Notes under the pieces: model-generated | Databases searched by the model: none | The model's input: only the letters and a program-made list of their open reading frames with translations | Told to the model about the DNA's origin: nothing | From: Bacteroidota bacterium | GTDB lineage: Bacteria > Bacteroidota > Bacteroidia > NS11-12g > UBA9320 | Assembly (NCBI GenBank): GCA_003484585.1 | Contig: DNBZ01000272.1 | Span: forward strand, 1-5,131 | Direction: 5' to 3' | Length of the DNA stretch: 5,131 bases | Shown here: one piece after another, positions 1-5,131 of the stretch | Position numbering within the stretch: the stretch's first letter is position 1 | Layout: each line of letters starts with the position of its first letter | Position numbers and translations under genes: made by a program

Positions 1-3000
1 ACTTGTGTAGGATCTACTTCTCTACTAAAACCAGGAGGCACTACGTAAGCTATTGGGGTACGCTTACTATTCTCATTTACATTAACAGTAGATACCACTA
101 ATTCGGTATCGTCATTTGGATCTACAGGGGGTCCAACTCTCGGTGGAAACTTAAGTGTGTTTAAGTATCTACGCCAATCCGCTCTCACTAGTTGCAAATT
201 ACCAAATCTCAACACTACGCTATCCTCAAATCCTTTGAGGAACATACGCATAAAACGAATTGATTTAAAATCTTGAATACCTCCAACTTTTTTCTCGTAT
301 TGTCTTATTGGAATTTTTAATTGGTACCAGGTTACATCATTTGGCAATGCGCCTGGATCTACCTGATTTGCCGTTACTGTGATTTCGTCTGTCACATAGT
401 TTTCGCCTACTTTCATACGTGTAGGGTCTATCTCTATTCTGTACTGGAAATATTCTTCTGTAGAACTTACGGTATAATCTTGGTTAATATCTTCATCGTC
501 TGGCAACGTGCTGTTAGACTTCGGTGAGCCGTCAGCTAGATTATCTAGCGTATTGTTCCCCTCAAAACCATTGAATCTTTTGTATCTATTTAGCACTAAA
601 GCATTTTGCCCATCGTATAATGGATCTCTTGGAAATACATAATTGTCTCCACTAGGATCTGCTTGTGCTAGTTGATATGCTTTCGAGTTTATCCCATGTT
701 TAGCAGCTACAGCTTCTAAATAACTATTTAATAATTCTCTCTCTGAAGCATCACTCATTCCATCTAGACCTACGTCTTGTGATGAGCGATACTGTGGATC
801 ATTATCAAAAGCTTTATTAATAATTTGGCCCAATGGAGTAAGGGCATAGTCACTAGTGTCTGTGCTAAAGGTGGAGTTAGGAACAGGAAGTCCGTTCTCA
901 GCAGATCTTTTATTATCTGGAATAATATCTTCAGATATACTTCCTAAGTTTATATACAGTTGACCTGTATTATGCGGCGAGCCATCGTATTTAGAATATA
1001 CAAAAGGATCCATAAGCCAAATCTCTAAGTAGTCAATGTTGGTAGCCTCAAAGTCATTGGTTTCTACTCTACGCATAATGCCACCCCAATTTTCCTTTGG
1101 GCTATCTAAAGTCCCATCAGCTTTCAAATTGGTAGTATTAAAATTATACTGCCCTCTCTCATCAGGATAATAACTCAAATCAAGGGTAGGCAATTGCTGA
1201 GGTTGACCTTGTTGTAATTCTAAATCTGGAAATATTTCTGTTTGAGTGATGGTTCTCACCCAATGATTTGACTGCTCCAGAGGTGTAATATTACTAGGCG
1301 TAAAATTACTCTGCCCTTGAAAGACAGGGTCAATATTATACCAAGCTAAATTTGCTCTTTTAGAATTATACGTGCTATCTTTTTTTACATTACTCGCCGT
1401 TTCCGGGAATAAGTCTGGTTGACCAAGTGGCGTACTAGCCATTTTCCAGCTACGTACATACTTTAGATCATAGGGAGTTTCTGCTCCTTCAAAATCATCT
1501 AAATAGGAGGTCCCCTTGTCTCCTTGTGTTTTTGCCTTGTGAGGTATGAGGTGAGCAAACTCCCCTGTGATACTCACTGTAGATATTTCTTTCGTTTCTA
1601 TAAAAGGTATTTTATCTACCATTCGTGTTAAAAAACGAGACTCTGTATTGTATGACCCATCAAAACCCCAAATAGAGTTTCGAAGTGGCTCTTCGCCTAT
1701 ATTTACCTTATTAGTAAGCGGCTGCTCAGTCATATGCATAAAGGTAGCACCTAGTATGAGTTTATCAGAATGCTTGTAGTCTAGGCGTGTCCCTAGCAAA
1801 GATTTTTGTTGAATATTGATAAGCGAATTACTCTCACAAGTAGCCTTAATAGCGGCACCAGAACTCATTAGTCCTTGGTTTACTATTTTAACCGTACCTA
1901 GCGTATAATCCACAATGTAATCAGAACCTTCATTTAGTACATTTCCATTAGCTGTAACTCTTACAGAACCTTGCGATATATTATAGCATTGCAGTCGTAT
2001 CTGATCAGATGATGAACCTTTGAATGTTCCTCGGAGGAAATACTTATTGTGCTTTAGGTCTTGCTCAGCATTCCACTTTGTCGTTCTATAGAGAGAATCA
2101 AATGCATAGTAATCGGCACTGTTTCCATCTTTAAACTTACTGCGTAAGAACTTACCAAACGGCTCACGTACCGGAAATATGATTCTACCTTTTAATGCAT
2201 CTATCGTTACCCCTTCTATTACGTCAAAGACTCCATCGGGCTTTGCCTCCTGCTGCTTATTTATTTTATCTAAGTTGAGTACTGTTATCAGCTGCTTATT
2301 CTTAATCTCTGTTTCCGAAGCTTCCACAGGTAAGTAATTTAGGTCTGCTCCAGATGGATCATCTGCATATACCACATTCATCGTAAAATCTTCTTGTTTT
2401 AGATTATACGTGTTTAGAGAATAAATGTTTTTCATCATCAGCTCCCAAGCAGGAAGAGTGGTTTTGATAGTCGAATGTTTTAGCAGCTTTAGGTTCAAGT
2501 GACTCTTATCACCTGTAGTGGAAGGGTTATCTATACTCAAATCACCTACCTGAAACTTAGCTCCATTGGCAGTATACTCATAAGCTACCATGAGCACTTC
2601 GTCATTATTCAACGATTGGTTTAGTGAGATATAACCTAAAGTAGGGTGAAAACTAAACTCATTATCATTCAGCTTTCTAGCATTATTTAAACACTCGTAG
2701 TCTATACCTGCAGTTACTCTATTGTCTGATGGGTTACAGTATTCACTTGGAGATACTACACTAGTGAACATATTAGTAGTCCCATTATCTGGGAATACAG
2801 ATCCCGTCTGAAAGTAGAAGTCTCTGTAAGTGTTGTCGGTGTTTTCGCCTAGGTCCATCCACCCTACAATGTTTCTAGAGTTGCCTACGGCATTGTTCCT
2901 ATTGGTCACCCATACTTCTATGTAGTTTATCTGAATATTAGATTGAATAATAGGCAGTCTAGTTAAAGCATTGTCATAACTATTTGCAAAGTATTGAGAC

Positions 3001-3899
3001 AAGAAATAGTGTCTGTTTACATCATAATTATGTGCTTGTATATCATACTTCGTTACCTGAGCACCTCCAGTTACTTCTGTTTCTCTAGTCTCCCCTTTGT
3101 CTTGAGTGGCTATTATAGCTACTTTCAGTTTGCCAAATTGCAGTTGCGTTTTTACCCCAAAAAGGTTTCTGCCTCCTTGTATCAAACTACCATTTAGCGG
3201 CAAACTCACGTTACCCAGTTCTATATTTTTTAAGATATCATCTTCTTCTCCTTGCCAGTTTAGCTTCATTTGGTTTTCGAATTCAAATGTGGCTTCTGTA
3301 TCGTAGTTCCAGTTTAGTTTTAGTCTATCTCCTATTTGCCCAGTTACATTGAGCTGCATTTTCATGCCAAAATCGAACTGCCCATTCTTTTGCTGGCGAA
3401 CAGGAAACGCTGGATTTTCTACTTTATTAAAATTGCCGCCGAAGGTAACCTCAGCACTACCTGTAGGTCGTATGTCGATAATACCTCCACCGAAAACTTT
3501 GTCAAATATCTCTGGAGTTACAGCTATTTTAGGAATCAGGCCACCGCCTTTTACATACGTATCTGCATTACTTTTCTTTCTGTAATATACTTCCCTATCT
3601 CTACGCTCTTTGGCCTGAGTATATTCTCTAAGGGTGAGTACACGTGGCGAGCCGATAGGGCGGCCACCTATAGTTATAATCTCTAGGTAGTTGCCCGTTT
3701 CTGGATCATACTTATATATGGTTTTTACGTTTGGCGGATCTTTAAAATCTACCAAGTTACCTGGAGACTCCCCTGTGTTTGGGTCTTTATCCTTGAGCTT
3801 ATAGCGAAGCGTACTATCATTTTGGGCGTAAAGATTTACGCTCAGAAAAGCACATAGAGCCAATATTGAAAAAGCCGCTAAAGCTCTTCTTCCATTCAT
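1..3899 (-). CDS. sprA: SprA, T9SS outer-membrane translocon / gliding motility protein (N-terminal half, runs off left edge)
   Basis: SprA (Sov in Porphyromonas) is the outer-membrane pore through which type IX secretion substrates and gliding adhesins leave the periplasm. Known family members are about 2,400 residues, fold as a 36-strand barrel, and work with PorV and a plug protein. I translated the whole minus frame by hand: 1299 codons without a stop or frameshift. The ATG at 3897-3899 gives a signal peptide (residues 1-25). Family-like stretches follow: the IPKIAVTPEIFDKVFGGG block near 122-139, the long conserved block at about 154-258 containing NPAFPVRQQKNGQFDFGMK, PDGVFDVIEG followed by GRIIFPVREPFG at about 554-582, VTANGNVLNEGSDYIVDY at about 648-665, SYLDDFEGAE at 798-807, LQLVRADWRRY at 1235-1245 and YVVPPGFSREVDPT near the edge. 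There is no Shine-Dalgarno sequence, only an A-rich leader, as is usual in this phylum. It lies 89 bp after ruvA. The C-terminal half is outside the window, so whether the gene is intact overall cannot be judged. Confidence 0.96.
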   Translation of the reverse strand, partial: MNGRRALAAFSILALCAFLSVNLYAQNDSTLRYKLKDKDPNTGESPGNLVDFKDPPNVKTIYKYDPETGNYLEIITIGGRPIGSPRVLTLREYTQAKERRDREVYYRKKSNADTYVKGGGLIPKIAVTPEIFDKVFGGGIIDIRPTGSAEVTFGGNFNKVENPAFPVRQQKNGQFDFGMKMQLNVTGQIGDRLKLNWNYDTEATFEFENQMKLNWQGEEDDILKNIELGNVSLPLNGSLIQGGRNLFGVKTQLQFGKLKVAIIATQDKGETRETEVTGGAQVTKYDIQAHNYDVNRHYFLSQYFANSYDNALTRLPIIQSNIQINYIEVWVTNRNNAVGNSRNIVGWMDLGENTDNTYRDFYFQTGSVFPDNGTTNMFTSVVSPSEYCNPSDNRVTAGIDYECLNNARKLNDNEFSFHPTLGYISLNQSLNNDEVLMVAYEYTANGAKFQVGDLSIDNPSTTGDKSHLNLKLLKHSTIKTTLPAWELMMKNIYSLNTYNLKQEDFTMNVVYADDPSGADLNYLPVEASETEIKNKQLITVLNLDKINKQQEAKPDGVFDVIEGVTIDALKGRIIFPVREPFGKFLRSKFKDGNSADYYAFDSLYRTTKWNAEQDLKHNKYFLRGTFKGSSSDQIRLQCYNISQGSVRVTANGNVLNEGSDYIVDYTLGTVKIVNQGLMSSGAAIKATCESNSLINIQQKSLLGTRLDYKHSDKLILGATFMHMTEQPLTNKVNIGEEPLRNSIWGFDGSYNTESRFLTRMVDKIPFIETKEISTVSITGEFAHLIPHKAKTQGDKGTSYLDDFEGAETPYDLKYVRSWKMASTPLGQPDLFPETASNVKKDSTYNSKRANLAWYNIDPVFQGQSNFTPSNITPLEQSNHWVRTITQTEIFPDLELQQGQPQQLPTLDLSYYPDERGQYNFNTTNLKADGTLDSPKENWGGIMRRVETNDFEATNIDYLEIWLMDPFVYSKYDGSPHNTGQLYINLGSISEDIIPDNKRSAENGLPVPNSTFSTDTSDYALTPLGQIINKAFDNDPQYRSSQDVGLDGMSDASERELLNSYLEAVAAKHGINSKAYQLAQADPSGDNYVFPRDPLYDGQNALVLNRYKRFNGFEGNNTLDNLADGSPKSNSTLPDDEDINQDYTVSSTEEYFQYRIEIDPTRMKVGENYVTDEITVTANQVDPGALPNDVTWYQLKIPIRQYEKKVGGIQDFKSIRFMRMFLKGFEDSVVLRFGNLQLVRADWRRYLNTLKFPPRVGPPVDPNDDTELVVSTVNVNENSKRTPIAYVVPPGFSREVDPTQ
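3825..3899 (-). other. Sec signal peptide of SprA
   Basis: Residues 1-25 of SprA show a typical Sec/SPase I signal: a short N-region with two arginines (R4, R5), a hydrophobic core from about A6 to V21, and a likely cut after A25 in the context LYA|QND. The cysteine at position 16 is preceded by L-A-L, which does not fit a lipobox because small residues are needed just before the cysteine, so a lipoprotein is unlikely. The signal supports the chosen ATG start and agrees with export to the periplasm before outer-membrane insertion. Confidence 0.82.
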
Positions 3900-3952
3900 T
3901 TTTAAGATTCTTGTTATCAAAAGTTTATTAAACTCGATTAATTAAGTATGAG

Positions 3953-3988
3953 TTTTGCTTATAGGCTACTAGTGTTTACCAAGCAAAA
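3953..3988 (-). repeat. Small stem-loop in the ruvA-sprA gap
   Basis: TTTTGCTT (3953-3960) and AAGCAAAA (3981-3988) are perfect 8-bp inverted arms around a 20-nt loop. On the minus strand the hairpin begins directly after the ruvA stop codon (3991-3989). The loop contains ACTAGT and can form a few more pairs (GGTA with TAGCC, with a bulge). No T-run follows on the minus strand, so it is not a standard intrinsic terminator. It may stabilise or process a ruvA-sprA transcript, or be chance in A+T-rich DNA. The rest of the 89-bp gap is A+T-rich with no clear promoter. Confidence 0.45.
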
Positions 3989-4573
3989 TTACAATAATTG
4001 TAACGATTTCTTGATTAACTCTTCTGTCGTAAGATTATTGCCCGACTCCTTGCTTATTCTCATGAGTATTTTACCAACGGCAGGCTTTGCAAAGCCGAGT
4101 GAAAGTAGTGCCTCTGTAGCCTCGTCCATTTCTGTGCTTCCACCACTTAGGCTATACGCATCGTCAGAGCCTATGCCTCCTAGCTTGTCTTGCAATTCTA
4201 CTACCAAACGCTGTGCTGCTTTAGGTCCTATGCCTTTTATGCTTTTAAGCATGGCTATGTTACTATTGGTAATAGCACTTACTACATCATCTACATTCAT
4301 ACTGCTTAGTATCATACGAGCTGTACTAGGTCCCACTCCATTTACCCCAACTAATTTTACGTACAACTGACGTTCATTAGTGGTAGCAAATCCATAAAGA
4401 GTATGGCTGTCTTCTCTCACTATCAGGTGTGCATATACCTTAGCTTCTTTTTTATCTTTTAGCACTTCGAAAGTGTTCAAAGAAATATGCATAAAATACC
4501 CCACACCACCACAGTCTATTATAACTTCTGTGGGAGTAATGCGGTCTATCTTGCCTGATAAATAATCGTACAT
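3989..4573 (-). CDS. ruvA: Holliday junction branch migration complex subunit RuvA (complete)
   Basis: RuvA binds four-way Holliday junctions as a tetramer and loads the RuvB motor for branch migration in recombinational repair in the cytoplasm. The protein has 194 residues from the ATG at 4571-4573, normal for the family. It starts MYDYLSGKI, like other RuvA N-termini. An upstream in-frame TTG at 4589-4591 would add six residues (beginning SYPCT after the start) that the family lacks, so I prefer the ATG. Domain I (OB fold, about 1-63) contains DCGGVGY and ends VREDSHTLYGF; E54 and D55 match the acidic pin that keeps the junction centre open. Domain II has two helix-hairpin-helix motifs, VGVNGVGPSTA (about 75-85) and IKGIGPKAAQRL (about 112-123). 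Domain III, which contacts RuvB, spans about 148-194 after a flexible Ser/Gly/Asp-rich linker. It precedes sprA on the same strand and diverges from the transporter gene. No ruvB or ruvC is visible. Confidence 0.97.
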   Translation of the reverse strand: MYDYLSGKIDRITPTEVIIDCGGVGYFMHISLNTFEVLKDKKEAKVYAHLIVREDSHTLYGFATTNERQLYVKLVGVNGVGPSTARMILSSMNVDDVVSAITNSNIAMLKSIKGIGPKAAQRLVVELQDKLGGIGSDDAYSLSGGSTEMDEATEALLSLGFAKPAVGKILMRISKESGNNLTTEELIKKSLQLL

Positions 4574-4638
4574 CGTGCAAGGATAAGACAACTATGTGAA
4601 AAGATACTAAAAGGGATGTGGATAGTGCCTAGTTAATT

Positions 4639-4681
4639 AAATATGTAGGAACACGCCTCTGAGGCTTGTTCCTACATATTT
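4639..4681. repeat. 43-nt near-perfect palindrome, terminator-like, in divergent intergenic region
   Basis: The arms AAATATGTAGGAACA (4639-4653) and TGTTCCTACATATTT (4667-4681) are perfect 15-bp inverted repeats. Inside them, GCCT (4655-4658) and AGGC (4662-4665) pair around a CTG loop, with one C/T mismatch between the inner and outer stems, giving 19 paired positions in all. A run of five Ts (4679-4683) ends the plus-strand side, so in the plus direction it resembles an intrinsic terminator. No gene ends here: ruvA starts to the left and the transporter starts to the right. It could be an attenuator in the transporter leader, a terminator for an unseen short RNA, an insulator against antisense transcription, or a copy of a dispersed REP-like palindrome. 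The structure is certain; its role is not. Confidence 0.88.
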
Positions 4682-4684
4682 TTG
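4677..4684 (+). promoter_or_regulatory. Possible Bacteroidota -7 element (TAnnTTTG) before the transporter gene
   Basis: TATTTTTG at 4677-4684 matches the Bacteroidota -7 consensus TAnnTTTG exactly. It would place transcription start near 4690, giving either a leaderless mRNA starting at TTG or a leader of about 35 nt before the ATG at 4726. No TTTG or TTG lies 19-21 nt upstream as a -33 element, and the octamer overlaps the right arm and T-run of the palindrome, so it may be coincidence. Confidence 0.28.
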
Positions 4685-4689
4685 CCGCT

Positions 4690-5131
4690 TTGAAACTGGA
4701 CAAGAAAATACGAGTACATCTGGCCATGTTTAGTGTAGCATTATTCTATGCTGCTAACTATTCTATAGCCAAGTGGGCTATGCCAGAGTTTATATCTCCA
4801 TTTGCTTTTATCACACTACGAGTAGGTTGTGGAGCCTTGTTTTTTGGGGTTTATTATTTCCTATTCTCAAGAGAAAAAATAATAGATACCCGTGATTATC
4901 TTGATTTTGCCGTGTGTGCCTTTTTTGGTGTAGCACTCAATATGTTAGCATTTTTCAAAGGCTTGAGCATGACATCTGCTATCAATGCATCTGTACTCAT
5001 GCTCCTATCTCCTATTATGGTAGTGCTTTATACAGCTATCGGCACCAAATCCAGAATAAAAAGTCAAGTGATTTTAGGGATCCTCATCTCATTTATAGGA
5101 GCAGCACTACTCGTAAATGCTGGTTCATTCT
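4690..5131 (+). CDS. EamA/DMT-superfamily transporter (N-terminal half, runs off right edge)
   Basis: This is an inner-membrane protein of the drug/metabolite transporter superfamily, whose members export or exchange small metabolites. The substrate cannot be read from sequence. Full EamA proteins have about 280-300 residues, ten helices and two tandem EamA repeats; this fragment of 147 codons covers one repeat. Hydrophobic helices lie at about 9-29, 38-58, 70-90, 97-117 and 127-145. Family-like features are YAANYSIAK in helix 1, FAFITLR in helix 2, NMLAFFKGLSMTSAINASV across helices 3-4, a proline after LLS in helix 4, and a glycine-rich helix 5 (GILISFIGAALLV). I chose TTG at 4690 because it yields the basic N-terminus (LDKKIRVHLA) that usually precedes helix 1. 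The ATG at 4726 would cut into helix 1 but still gives an open frame. The frame is also open further upstream, through the palindrome, where there is no better start. The gene is divergent from ruvA, and its downstream neighbours are not visible. Confidence 0.88.
   Translation, partial: MKLDKKIRVHLAMFSVALFYAANYSIAKWAMPEFISPFAFITLRVGCGALFFGVYYFLFSREKIIDTRDYLDFAVCAFFGVALNMLAFFKGLSMTSAINASVLMLLSPIMVVLYTAIGTKSRIKSQVILGILISFIGAALLVNAGSF

Noticed and set aside
321..527. Short plus-strand frame rich in Cys, Tyr and Ile, with similar ones at 1567-1779, 2994-3197 and 3106-3306
   Set aside because: All lie inside the continuous sprA coding frame, and none has a recognisable domain or plausible initiation signal.
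3336..3686. Open plus-strand frames opposite the start of sprA (including 3349-3585)
   Set aside because: They lie within the most conserved part of sprA on the minus strand; their composition is that of reverse-strand shadows.
3850..3855. Cysteine 16 in the SprA signal peptide as a lipoprotein anchor
   Set aside because: The residues before it are L-A-L, not the small residues (G/A/S) required just before a lipobox cysteine; a SPase I site after A25 fits better.
3918..3925. AACTTTTG on the minus strand as a -7 promoter element for sprA
   Set aside because: It misses the first T of TAnnTTTG, has no TTTG at -33 spacing, and lies in A+T-rich DNA where such matches are common.
3938..3945. TTAATTAA in the ruvA-sprA gap, with an identical octamer at 4633-4640
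   Set aside because: An A+T-only palindrome occurring twice in A+T-rich intergenic DNA is likely chance; no flanking similarity supports a shared operator.
3948..4370. Open plus-strand frame of 140 codons antisense to ruvA
   Set aside because: It overlaps a clearly recognisable RuvA on the other strand almost throughout, has low-complexity Ser/Leu-rich content typical of antisense shadows, and matches no family I know.
4589..4591. TTG as an upstream start for ruvA
   Set aside because: It adds six residues not seen in the family, whereas the ATG at 4571-4573 gives the canonical RuvA N-terminus and the usual length.
4599..4606. TATCTTTT on the minus strand as a -7 promoter element for ruvA
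   Set aside because: The last base differs from TAnnTTTG and no -33 TTTG is found at 19-21 nt; too weak to annotate, though a ruvA promoter must lie somewhere nearby.

Overview
The window looks like chromosomal DNA of a Bacteroidota bacterium that has a type IX secretion system (T9SS). The main reason is a long, unbroken reading frame on the minus strand that encodes the N-terminal half of SprA, the giant outer-membrane translocon found only in this phylum. Moderately A+T-rich DNA and the lack of Shine-Dalgarno sequences before the starts agree with this. I cannot place it to order or genus.

Layout, left to right. Positions 1-3899 (minus strand) hold sprA: its start is at 3899, its first 1299 codons are present, and its C-terminal half lies beyond the left edge. 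Positions 3900-3988 are a short A+T-rich gap with a small stem-loop right after the ruvA stop. Positions 3989-4573 (minus strand) hold a complete ruvA, the Holliday-junction recognition subunit. Positions 4574-4689 are a divergent intergenic region dominated by a near-perfect 43-nt palindrome. From about 4690 to the right edge (plus strand) runs the first half of a ten-helix EamA/DMT-family transporter.

ruvA and sprA point the same way with an 89-bp gap and could share a transcript. They are not functionally linked: one acts in DNA recombination, the other in secretion and gliding. The transporter is transcribed away from them and belongs to a separate unit.

I found no mobile element, CRISPR array, tRNA, rRNA or riboswitch, and no convincing new multi-gene system. 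The points worth a second look are the palindrome in the divergent promoter region, two EF-hand-like acidic loops in SprA, the paired cysteines of SprA, a recurring strand motif in SprA that suggests repeated beta-sandwich domains, and the choice of start codon for the transporter.
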